Below are positions 1 to 5,246 of a stretch of DNA of 5,246 nucleotides, in pieces. Each line of letters starts with the position of its first letter. Positions within the stretch are counted from its first letter, which is position 1. The notes beneath the pieces were generated by a model. It saw nothing but the letters and a program-made list of their open reading frames with translations, did not search any database and was not told the DNA's origin. Made by a program: the position numbers and the translations under genes. The stretch comes from Bacteroidota bacterium (GTDB lineage Bacteria > Bacteroidota > Rhodothermia > Balneolales > Balneolaceae), in NCBI GenBank assembly GCA_024635465.1, contig JAGXIS010000098.1, forward strand, positions 1 to 5,246, read 5' to 3'.

Positions 1-156
1 AACTACTATATGAGTACTGCACCTGTTGAACCGCATACCCTCGATTTTATCGTTGTATCAGTTGTTACAATCATTCTCTGTACACTCGCCTCCTGGTTAC
101 CGGCTCGCATTGCAGCTAAAACAGATCCGGTTAAAGTACTCTCATTCGGGAAGTAA
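1..156 (+). CDS. ABC transporter permease, LolC/LolE/FtsX-like, C-terminal fragment
   Basis: The frame is open from base 1 to a TAA at 154-156, giving the last 51 residues of a gene that begins outside the window. What is seen: a short polar stretch containing PVEPHTLDF (residues 8-16), one hydrophobic helix at about residues 16-33, then LPARIAAKTDPVKVLSFGK at the end. The pattern 'last transmembrane helix, then xPAxxAAxxDPVxxL' is the usual C-terminus of MacB/LolC/LolE/FtsX-type permeases, inner-membrane subunits that work with an ATPase to export or extract lipoproteins, peptides or other substrates. The PVE segment before the helix resembles the LolC/E branch, but 51 residues cannot separate LolC/E from MacB-like exporters, so no symbol is given. 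The next gene converges on it across a 92-nt gap. Confidence 0.85.
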   Translation, partial: NYYMSTAPVEPHTLDFIVVSVVTIILCTLASWLPARIAAKTDPVKVLSFGK

Positions 157-248
157 TATATTATTTATAGATAAATTATATAACTCATTGTCTTGTAGTG
201 TGTAAAATAACATTATAGTCACTTTCAAAAGACCCCATTGTTTTAGTT

Positions 249-1802
249 TCAATTGATCAATGCGCAAGCCGATGCACATTTTTCGCCATCCATTGCTCCT
301 GAAACAATACCGCCTGCGTATCCCGCCCGCTCTCCACAAGGGTAAAGTCCTTTTATTCTGATGTGTTGATATGTTTGACGATCACGTGGTATTCGAATGG
401 GCGAAGAAGTTCGGGTCTCCGGTGCATGCACGACGGCCTCATTGGTTAGATAACCCCGCATCGATTCATCAAACTTTTTAAATCCCTCGACCAGTGCATC
501 ATGAATAAAATTGGGGAACACTTCGCTGATCTGAACCGATTTTATTCCGGGTGAATAGGAAGTATCCGGAAGATCTGTAGAAAGAGTCCCATCAACAAAA
601 TCCATGAGTCGCTGAGCGGGCGCTGTTTGCGTTTTTCCACCCAACTCCCATGCTCTCATTTCAATGGATTTCTGAAAAGCGACTGCTGCCAAAGCCCCCT
701 GCTCAGAATAGGGTAAAAAATCATCCATTCTCAATTCAACTACAATCCCTGAATTGGCAGTGGCCCGGGCTCTTCTGGACGATGACCAGCCATTCGTTAC
801 AATTTCTCCCGGTTTTGTTGCACAAGGAGCAATTACACCGCCCGGACACATACAAAATGAATAGACACCTCTCCCATTCACCTGTTTGGCGAGAGTATAG
901 GGTGAAGGTGGCAGATACTCTCCACGATCCTCACAATTGTACTGTATCGAGTCGATTAATGATTGTGGATGCTCAACCCGAACTCCGACAGCCAGCGGCT
1001 TACACTCGATTTCAATGCCATTATTCAGTAATATTTCAAATATGTCTCTGGCAGAATGCCCAGTAGCCAATATCACTCTATTGGATTTATAGACATCTCC
1101 ACTTATGGTTTTTACACCTTCAATTTGGTCCCCATGGATAATAAAATCAGTGACCCGTGTATTAAAATGAATCTCTCCACCATGCTGCAGAATACACTCT
1201 CGCATAGAGGAGATAATAGGTGGTAATTTATTCGTGCCGATATGTGGGTGAGCATCGACGAGAATCTCTCTGACAGCACCAAAAGCAACCAGCAGTTTTA
1301 AAATTTTGTCAACATCACCCCGTTTTTTTGAACGGGTATAGAGTTTCCCATCCGAATAAGTGCCTGCACCCCCTTCACCAAAACAGTAATTGGAATCTTC
1401 ATTGACAATATGATCCACATTGATTCCTTTCAAATCCTTTATCCTCTCTTTCACATCTTTACCACGCTCAAGAAGTATCGGTTTCAGTCCCAATTCAATG
1501 AGTTTGAGTGCCGCAAAGAGTCCGGCCGGACCCATCCCCACTATAATAACTTCTTCGGCATTTGAAACTTTCTTATAATCCGGCAATTGGATCGAATCCT
1601 CAACAAAAGGTTGGTTTAAATAGACATTCACTTTCAAATTTATAATGATCTCCCTCTGTCGTGCGTCTATAGATCGTTTTAAAATCTGAATGTGAGTTAT
1701 TTCATCTTGTGGCAATCTTTTATCTTTCGAGATAAACTGCTTAAGTAACGAATCGCTGGCCGCTACTTCCGGGGATACGCGTATTTGAAACTCTTTTATC
1801 AA
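249..1802 (-). CDS. FAD-dependent dehydrogenase (COG2509-type NAD(P)/FAD oxidoreductase)
   Basis: 517-residue flavoprotein, full length for its family, probably cytoplasmic; the physiological substrate of this family is not established. Visible: an N-terminal domain of about 75 residues (IKEFQIRVSPEVA at 2-14) typical of the family; the FAD-binding Rossmann motif VGMGPAG at 88-94, with the acidic strand end LLERG at 110-114; a conserved FGEGGAGTYSDGKL block at 141-154; the ATGHS motif at 246-250, near the second dinucleotide-contacting segment; and a C-terminal FAD-contact block from CGERAGYAGG (489-498) to GAMDG (502-506). The start is TTG (1800-1802): the next Met is residue 90, inside the Rossmann motif, and a stop lies 15 codons upstream with no ATG between. 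The N-terminus from this TTG matches how I remember homologues beginning. No Shine-Dalgarno is visible; the leader is A-rich. It stands alone, convergent with the permease and divergent from the protease gene. Confidence 0.93.
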   Translation of the reverse strand: MIKEFQIRVSPEVAASDSLLKQFISKDKRLPQDEITHIQILKRSIDARQREIIINLKVNVYLNQPFVEDSIQLPDYKKVSNAEEVIIVGMGPAGLFAALKLIELGLKPILLERGKDVKERIKDLKGINVDHIVNEDSNYCFGEGGAGTYSDGKLYTRSKKRGDVDKILKLLVAFGAVREILVDAHPHIGTNKLPPIISSMRECILQHGGEIHFNTRVTDFIIHGDQIEGVKTISGDVYKSNRVILATGHSARDIFEILLNNGIEIECKPLAVGVRVEHPQSLIDSIQYNCEDRGEYLPPSPYTLAKQVNGRGVYSFCMCPGGVIAPCATKPGEIVTNGWSSSRRARATANSGIVVELRMDDFLPYSEQGALAAVAFQKSIEMRAWELGGKTQTAPAQRLMDFVDGTLSTDLPDTSYSPGIKSVQISEVFPNFIHDALVEGFKKFDESMRGYLTNEAVVHAPETRTSSPIRIPRDRQTYQHIRIKGLYPCGERAGYAGGIVSGAMDGEKCASACALIN

Positions 1803-1816
1803 ACTGATTAATTTTG
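1784..1816 (+). promoter_or_regulatory. Possible Bacteroidota-type promoter (TTTG / TAnnTTTG)
   Basis: TTTG at 1784-1787 and TAATTTTG at 1809-1816, separated by 21 nt, fit the -33/-7 consensus described for the primary sigma factor of Bacteroidota. Transcription would start near 1823 and run rightwards through the octamer repeats into the protease gene, giving a leader of about 300 nt. Against it: the -33 box lies inside the coding start of the opposing flavoprotein gene, and in AT-rich DNA such a match can occur by chance. The phylum is itself inferred. Confidence 0.22.
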
Positions 1817-1854
1817 TACCGGATTTGAGATTTGGATATGATTTCTAATGTCGG

Positions 1855-1870
1855 ATTCTAAATATAGAAT
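1855..1870. repeat. Perfect 6-bp inverted repeat, ATTCTA-AATA-TAGAAT
   Basis: ATTCTA (1855-1860) and TAGAAT (1865-1870) are exact reverse complements around AATA. The dyad lies 53-68 nt upstream of the TTG start of the flavoprotein gene, where an operator would be expected. It could bind a dimeric regulator, but it is short and AT-rich and could be chance. No regulator gene is next to it. Confidence 0.3.
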
Positions 1871-1946
1871 GAAAATTTACAGAATAGAAGATCTTTAATA
1901 GTTGGGTAAATGTGATTACAATAAAATATTCTTCTATGATGGGAAA

Positions 1947-2069
1947 GTGTTAATGTGTTTACGTGTTTAGGTGTTTAAGTGTTTAAGTGTATATGTGATT
2001 TACGGGTTTAAGTTTGAAAGTGTGTTTGAGTGCTTAAGTGTTTAAGCGTTTACTTGTTGATCTGTTTAG
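1947..2069. repeat. Degenerate 8-nt tandem repeat, consensus GTGTTTAA
   Basis: About 15 head-to-tail units can be read. Examples are GTGTTAAT (1947-1954), GTGTTTAC (1955-1962), GTGTTTAG (1963-1970), GTGTTTAA (1971-1978 and 1979-1986), GTGTATAT (1987-1994), then a looser middle part with one 9-nt unit and a 2-nt slip (1995-2021), then GTGTTTGA (2022-2029), GTGCTTAA (2030-2037), GTGTTTAA (2038-2045), GCGTTTAC (2046-2053), TTGTTGAT (2054-2061) and CTGTTTAG (2062-2069). Only six C residues occur on the + strand over 123 nt. The array is not coding, since the period is not a multiple of three and stops are frequent. It lies 53 nt before the protease start, between divergent genes. Function is unknown; it resembles in style the short tandemly repeated sequences of some cyanobacteria and the intergenic repeats of other bacteria. 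Confidence 0.85.
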
Positions 2070-2122
2070 GTTGAACTTGAATCAGCACATATGAAAGATC
2101 ATTGATAGATTAGAAACTCAAT

Positions 2123-2719
2123 ATGGATCACGATAATTCAGGATTTTCAGAATCTCCGGTGCCATCGGATACCTCCACACTTACCAAACTCTCTGCAGCA
2201 TCAGGAGTGTTATGGATTGTCATTGGATTTAGTTTCATCCATTTTTTTCATGACCGATCTATTCTTGAAATCCTGTCAGACGGCACTTCGATATGGACAC
2301 AGATTTTAATAGGGATAATTGCAGGGTGGATATTTGGAATGATCGGTCGATGGATGTTCAGAAATCCAAAGCTAAAAAAGACCCTTGATGACTATCTGAT
2401 TATTAAAGAGTTGAAGAAATTTTCACTAACAAATCCGCAAATTTTACAGATTTCAATCGTAGCCGGAATTTCTGAGGAAATCCTCTTTCGCGCCGCTTTA
2501 CAACCAATTATCGGAATTTGGCTGACTTCTCTCATCTTTATCGGCGTGCATGGATATATCCGATTTAAAACATGGGGACACTTATTATTCACAATCTTTA
2601 CATTTCTGCTAAGTGTACTGTTGGGACTCCTTTTTATTTATTTTGGAATCATCTCAGCTATATTGGCTCATGCTATTTATGATATTCTCTTGCTTCGGGA
2701 GCTAAAGAATGTGGTATGA
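2123..2719 (+). CDS. CPBP-family intramembrane metalloprotease (CAAX-protease/Abi-like)
   Basis: 198-residue multi-pass membrane protein. After a polar, Ser/Thr-rich N-terminus (1-22), hydrophobic helices are seen at about 25-43, 58-77, 105-117, 130-145, 153-175 and 176-190. The signatures of the CPBP (Rce1-like) family are present in order: EExxxR as E118-E119-ILF-R123, FxxxH as F139-IGV-H143, and a C-terminal HxxxD as H183-AIY-D187, where many relatives have HxxxN. The two Glu and two His residues are the expected metal-binding and catalytic residues, so it is probably an active protease in the inner membrane. Known members process prenylated proteins (eukaryotic Rce1) or serve bacteriocin immunity and other roles; the substrate here cannot be told. 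ATG at 2123 is chosen as the first Met; no strong Shine-Dalgarno precedes it. No bacteriocin gene is adjacent. It converges with the methyltransferase gene. Confidence 0.88.
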   Translation: MDHDNSGFSESPVPSDTSTLTKLSAASGVLWIVIGFSFIHFFHDRSILEILSDGTSIWTQILIGIIAGWIFGMIGRWMFRNPKLKKTLDDYLIIKELKKFSLTNPQILQISIVAGISEEILFRAALQPIIGIWLTSLIFIGVHGYIRFKTWGHLLFTIFTFLLSVLLGLLFIYFGIISAILAHAIYDILLLRELKNVV

Positions 2720-2849
2720 TTCGATAATAACTCTAACTCAATAGACCTATGCAACTATGGGTGAATAAAAAAGCAGTTTTCGATAAGACTTAGGGAGCAT
2801 GGTTTATACTTTTTATGGATCCCTGAGCAATTGAAGATACCAGAGTAAA

Positions 2850-3926
2850 TCAATGTCGTCGAAGTTCCCATAGTTCGATATACTCATTTTTTCTGTTATC
2901 TCTCCTTTTCGTTTTCTTAGATTTTTTCGCTGCTTTCCTTTTGATCAGGTTCACTTTTTTGAATCTGTTATTTAAAGCCAGTTCAGTGATTACAGGATGT
3001 TCCTCATGATAACCCTCAACCTGTGCCAGATTTGAAAAAAGGATGACCATTCGGCCATCCGGTTTCATATGATCGTATGCTTCAGTAAAAAAACGTTCAA
3101 AAAATCCCGGCTTGTAATAAATGGCGTCGTCCAACCCTTCTCCATCACTTTTTTCCGGCAACCAAGGGGGATTAAATACTATTAAATCACTTTCTTCATC
3201 TACCTTTTTGAAAAGATCAGAATGAAGAGTTAATAGCTTTGATGAATCAACATTCATGCGATCCATATCTTCTTTAATAGATAACAGGGCATTAGTATTA
3301 ATATCAGTTGCAATCACCCTATTAACATTGTGATTCAGCATTTGAAAAGATAAAATACCACATCCTGCACCGATATCGAATGCTAATTCGATTTCACTCT
3401 TTTGCTGTTTTAACCAGTTCTCAAAGAGTAACAGATGATCAAATCGGGTTGGGAAATAGGTACCGTAATAGGGATGCAGTTTCTCAGTCAGAATAGGGTA
3501 TTGAATCCCATTCATATACCACTGCCATGAACTGTTCAAACCCTGTATTTGAGGGAATGAAAGATACAATTCAGGACTCTCCGAATAAAATCTCTCAAGC
3601 CAACCTATTTCAGGGGCTTTGTCGAGCCCTATTTTTCCATTATTTATTCTGGATAAAAGATTATTTGAATAGAAATAGTATGCAGAGCGCTGATCCCTGT
3701 ATTTTTTAAAGTTTTCTTTCATCTGTTTACTAAATACTCTCTTCTTTAGCTCTGATAAAAGTTTTAATCCCGTCGAATATTCATCTTCTACCAACACATA
3801 TTTCCCCTCCATTAACCATTGAGTGGCCTGATCCATATCGCTCTTTTTATTTATAGATTTGGGCTTATGCTTAAGCAAAATCGGCTCAGGCATTTCAGGG
3901 ATATCAACTTTCTTTAATTCTGACAT
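2850..3926 (-). CDS. Class I SAM-dependent methyltransferase, NPPW-type (PrmC/MTS-like fold)
   Basis: 358 residues, probably cytoplasmic. The C-terminal half is a Rossmann-fold methyltransferase: motif I AFDIGAGCG (182-190), acidic ATDIN (206-210) contacting SAM, and NPPW at 252-255, the catalytic signature of enzymes that methylate amino or amide nitrogens in rRNA, DNA or protein (PrmC, RsmC and relatives). Just before the fold is HPYYGTYFPTRFDHL (151-165), a block I recall from a family annotated 'methylase of polypeptide chain release factors' or plain 'methyltransferase', whose N-terminal region (here WLMEGKYVLVEDEY at 37-50, DKAPEI at 102-107) and final ExxxLW (348-353) also agree, so the protein appears full length. 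PrmC itself is shorter and differs at the N-terminus, so the substrate stays open. A Lys/Arg-rich stretch (329-346) near the end may bind nucleic acid. Start ATG 3924-3926 is the first Met; upstream is A-rich without a clear Shine-Dalgarno. It is divergent from the esterase gene. Confidence 0.87.
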   Translation of the reverse strand: MSELKKVDIPEMPEPILLKHKPKSINKKSDMDQATQWLMEGKYVLVEDEYSTGLKLLSELKKRVFSKQMKENFKKYRDQRSAYYFYSNNLLSRINNGKIGLDKAPEIGWLERFYSESPELYLSFPQIQGLNSSWQWYMNGIQYPILTEKLHPYYGTYFPTRFDHLLLFENWLKQQKSEIELAFDIGAGCGILSFQMLNHNVNRVIATDINTNALLSIKEDMDRMNVDSSKLLTLHSDLFKKVDEESDLIVFNPPWLPEKSDGEGLDDAIYYKPGFFERFFTEAYDHMKPDGRMVILFSNLAQVEGYHEEHPVITELALNNRFKKVNLIKRKAAKKSKKTKRRDNRKNEYIELWELRRH

Positions 3927-4051
3927 TATAACTTTACTTCAATTTTCTTTAGAGAATAATCTTAGCTTAAAGTAAGCAATTTGGCGGATCTCTCTTCAAG
4001 ATTCTCAACATGTTGCAGATCAATATCATTAGAATAAAACAATTACTCTCC

Positions 4052-4080
4052 TTGCCTTTTAACAGCCACAGAATTACAAT
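4052..4080 (+). promoter_or_regulatory. Possible sigma70-like promoter for the SGNH esterase
   Basis: TTGCCT (4052-4057) and TACAAT (4075-4080) are 17 nt apart and match the -35 and -10 consensus at 4 and 5 of 6 positions. This would place the start near 4087, about 34 nt before the ATG at 4121. If the organism uses the Bacteroidota consensus instead, this match is meaningless; no TAnnTTTG box was found in this gap on the + strand. The position is plausible and the evidence weak. Confidence 0.25.
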
Positions 4081-4120
4081 GTGGTTATACATTTTAACTC
4101 CAATTTGAACCTAACGAATC

Positions 4121-4879
4121 ATGTTAAACCGTAAAAAATTCTCATTTGTTGTATTTTTTGCAACTATTACTCTTTCACTGCTTACAATCCCATCTGTAAG
4201 TGCGCAAACCTGCCCTGATAATGCCCCTGCACTCAATCCTGGGCCATTAGAAGAATCCTGGGCCATTGAGTGGTGGATGCCGCGTCATGAGGCTAAACGG
4301 AGCGAAGAAGGTCGTAAATCAGCAAAGCTTCTATTGTTAGGGGATTCCATCACACATGGATGGGAGAGTACAGGTAAACCCGTCTGGGATCAATACTTTG
4401 GGGAAATCAGCACATTTAACCTTGGGTTCAGCGGGGATCGAACTGAGAATGTACTTTGGCGAATAGAAAATGGAGCTTTAGAAGAGATCTCACCGGAATT
4501 AACCGTACTGATGATTGGAACAAACAACACCGGACATCGACAGGATTTACCGGAATGTACCGCACGTGGAATCGAAATGATCGTGGATCAGCTTTTAAGT
4601 GAATTTCACGAATCTCAAATCCTGCTCCTCGCAATATTCCCCAGGGGACATGAACCGGATCATGAATTACGTCAACTGAACAATGAAATCAATGAGCAAA
4701 TTGCTCAATTCAACACTAAACCCGGAGTACATTTTCTCGATATCAACCATATCTTCCTCACAGAAGATGGAGTCCTAACGGAAGAAATTATGCCGGATAT
4801 GCTCCACCCGAATGACAACGGATATGAACTATGGGCAGAAGAGATTAAACCTGTAATCAATGATCTATTGAATAAATAG
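4121..4879 (+). CDS. Secreted SGNH/GDSL-family esterase (PAF-acetylhydrolase-like)
   Basis: 252 residues. A Sec signal peptide is clear: basic MLNRKK, a hydrophobic core at about 7-23, and a V-S-A cleavage site after Ala28, so the mature enzyme begins at Gln29 and acts in the periplasm or outside; there is no lipobox at the cleavage site. SGNH blocks follow in order: LLLGDSITHGWES with nucleophile Ser76; block II NLGFSGDRTENV (100-111) with the oxyanion Gly; block III GTNN with Asn135; block V D226-MLH-229 completing the Ser-Asp-His triad. The lead-in EWWMPRHEAK (50-59) and VLWRIENG (111-118) resemble platelet-activating-factor acetylhydrolase beta/gamma and bacterial relatives, which commonly remove acetyl groups from lipids or sugars; the true substrate is unknown. 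The mature part has only two cysteines, C31 and C146. ATG 4121 is required for the signal peptide. It stands alone, convergent with the dehydrogenase gene. Confidence 0.92.
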   Translation: MLNRKKFSFVVFFATITLSLLTIPSVSAQTCPDNAPALNPGPLEESWAIEWWMPRHEAKRSEEGRKSAKLLLLGDSITHGWESTGKPVWDQYFGEISTFNLGFSGDRTENVLWRIENGALEEISPELTVLMIGTNNTGHRQDLPECTARGIEMIVDQLLSEFHESQILLLAIFPRGHEPDHELRQLNNEINEQIAQFNTKPGVHFLDINHIFLTEDGVLTEEIMPDMLHPNDNGYELWAEEIKPVINDLLNK

Positions 4880-4913
4880 CAGATGAAGTGCCGGTTTCAA
4901 ATCGATGCCTGTT

Positions 4914-4990
4914 CTTGAACCTTGTCCCTAACCTGAACTCCCGAGGGATCGGGATTGTCACTACACTCCAACCTGAACCCTGAACCTTGA
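4914..4990. repeat. Scattered 7-nt repeats, consensus CCTGAAC
   Basis: Exact CCTGAAC copies lie at 4932-4938, 4972-4978 and 4979-4985, the last two in tandem. Looser copies are CTTGAAC (4914-4920), CTTGTCC (4921-4927) and CTTGATT (4986-4992, running just past the interval). The tract is poor in G on the + strand and is interrupted by a palindrome at 4939-4954. It begins 34 nt after the esterase stop, in the gap between two converging genes, and has no coding sense. It looks like a decayed intergenic repeat family; function unknown. Confidence 0.65.
4939..4954. repeat. Perfect palindromic hairpin TCCCGA-GGGA-TCGGGA
   Basis: TCCCGA (4939-4944) and TCGGGA (4949-4954) are exact reverse complements with a 4-nt GGGA loop, a GC-rich 6-bp stem standing out from the AT-rich surroundings. 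It sits between the 3' ends of two converging genes, 60 nt after the esterase stop. It is not followed by a T-run on either strand, so it is not a typical intrinsic terminator, though it could still slow polymerase or stop 3' exonucleases. From memory, similar TCCCGA...TCGGGA repeats are common between genes in Bacteroidota-like genomes. Confidence 0.6.
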
Positions 4991-5057
4991 TTTCTGATAA
5001 AATTAGAAAATTCCTATATACTCTTTATAAGATAATGTATAGCAACATCTTAAATAC

Positions 5058-5246
5058 TTAACCCTCTTCCTTAAACCTTTTAATATTTTGGATCACTCCA
5101 CGTATTAATTCACTCCTTGCTTCAATACTTGCCCATGCAATATGCGGCACCATAACCAGTTTTTCACTCTGCTTGATTTTTAATAAAGGGTTATCAAAAG
5201 CGATCGGTTCTTTTTCAAATACATCCAAAGCTGCCCCTGCAATCAA
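5058..5246 (-). CDS. D-isomer-specific 2-hydroxyacid dehydrogenase (glycerate-dehydrogenase type), C-terminal fragment
   Basis: The last 62 residues of a gene that enters from the right edge; the first codon seen is an internal TTG (Leu), not a start. GAALDVFEKEP (residues 4-14) followed by VPHIAWAS (33-40) is the characteristic end of the NAD-binding domain of the family, carrying the catalytic Glu (of EKEP, residue 13) and the catalytic His35; the Arg of the triad would lie outside the window. The IAWAS-xEAR form, ending in a helix with NIKRF, is most familiar from glycerate dehydrogenase/hydroxypyruvate reductase, which interconverts hydroxypyruvate and D-glycerate with NAD(P)H in the cytoplasm. 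Phosphoglycerate or other 2-hydroxyacid dehydrogenases remain possible, so no symbol is given. It ends with TAA at 5058-5060, convergent with the esterase. Confidence 0.88.
   Translation of the reverse strand: MIAGAALDVFEKEPIAFDNPLLKIKQSEKLVMVPHIAWASIEARSELIRGVIQNIKRFKEEG

Larger units (their letters stand above)
1803..2122. other. 320-nt divergent intergenic region with repeat array
   Basis: This gap separates the 5' ends of the FAD dehydrogenase (-) and the membrane protease (+), so it must hold the promoters of both. From left to right it contains a TAATTTTG box on the + strand (1809-1816), a perfect 6-bp inverted repeat (1855-1870), an AT-rich stretch with nothing recognisable (1871-1946), an octamer repeat array (1947-2069), and about 50 nt of leader before the protease ATG. 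I see no ORF, tRNA or known riboswitch in it. The 8-nt period and frequent TAA/TAG triplets argue against coding. Confidence 0.8.

Noticed and set aside
157..182. Dyad TATATTATTTAT / ATAAATTATATA after the permease stop, considered as a terminator
   Set aside because: The stem is entirely A-T with one mismatch and only a 2-nt centre, so it would be unstable as RNA; no GC stem with T-run.
142..339. 65-residue open frame on the minus strand
   Set aside because: It overlaps the 3' end of the flavoprotein gene in another frame, has no recognisable motif, and its composition is rich in Arg and Trp as expected of a shadow frame.
650..1066. 138-residue open frame on the + strand
   Set aside because: It lies wholly inside the well-supported flavoprotein gene on the opposite strand; its protein has no domain-like pattern.
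1947..2069. Octamer array considered as a CRISPR array or iteron-type origin
   Set aside because: Units are contiguous without spacers and only 8 nt long, ruling out CRISPR; no Rep or DnaA gene or DnaA-box cluster is nearby and the units are much shorter than usual iterons.
2392..2592. 66-residue open frame antisense to the CPBP protease
   Set aside because: Shadow of a gene with intact catalytic motifs; nothing supports it independently.
2123..2719. CPBP protease considered as a bacteriocin immunity gene or phage-defence (Abi) component
   Set aside because: No bacteriocin precursor, transporter cluster or defence gene adjoins it; the neighbours are unrelated housekeeping-type enzymes.
2792..2824. 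AGGGA...TCCCT inverted repeat between the protease and methyltransferase, considered as a bidirectional terminator
   Set aside because: Only 5 bp, then an asymmetric internal loop, 3 bp and a 14-nt loop, with no adjacent T-run in the right place on either strand.
3527..3709. 60-residue open frame antisense to the methyltransferase
   Set aside because: Fully contained in the methyltransferase gene and without features of its own.
4428..4634. 68-residue open frame antisense to the SGNH esterase
   Set aside because: Covers the conserved block II to block III part of the esterase; a shadow frame.
5029..5051. Imperfect hairpin AAG-ATA-ATGT / ACAT-CTT just after the dehydrogenase stop
   Set aside because: Short, bulged and AT-rich, with no T-run following on the minus strand; too weak to call a terminator.

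Overview
The window looks like an ordinary chromosomal stretch of an AT-rich (roughly 40 % GC by eye), Gram-negative bacterium, most probably from the Bacteroidota or the Balneolota/Rhodothermota group. This placement is inferred from three things. Clear Shine-Dalgarno sequences are missing before the genes. The product set fits: a LolC/E-type permease, a COG2509 flavoprotein, a CPBP membrane protease and an exported SGNH hydrolase. The gaps also hold short degenerate phased repeats. No rRNA, tRNA, transposase, phage gene or CRISPR array was seen.

There are six protein genes, and their strands strictly alternate, giving three convergent pairs. 1-156 (+) is the last 51 residues of an ABC transporter permease, facing 249-1802 (-), a complete FAD-dependent dehydrogenase that starts at TTG. 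2123-2719 (+) is a CPBP-family intramembrane protease, facing 2850-3926 (-), a complete class I SAM methyltransferase with an NPPW motif. 4121-4879 (+) is a secreted SGNH/GDSL esterase, facing 5058-5246 (-), the C-terminal end of a D-2-hydroxyacid dehydrogenase of glycerate-dehydrogenase type. No two adjacent genes share a strand, so no operon is visible and no shared pathway is evident.

The most unusual content is non-coding. The 320-nt gap 1803-2122 carries about 15 degenerate head-to-tail copies of an 8-nt unit, GTGTTTAA, almost free of C on the + strand. The gap 4880-5057 carries scattered copies of a 7-nt unit, CCTGAAC, around a perfect 6-bp palindrome with a GGGA loop. Both look like genome-specific intergenic repeat families rather than genes. 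I found no convincing new multi-gene system; the repeats, a 14-nt direct repeat inside the esterase gene and the TTG start are the points most worth checking.
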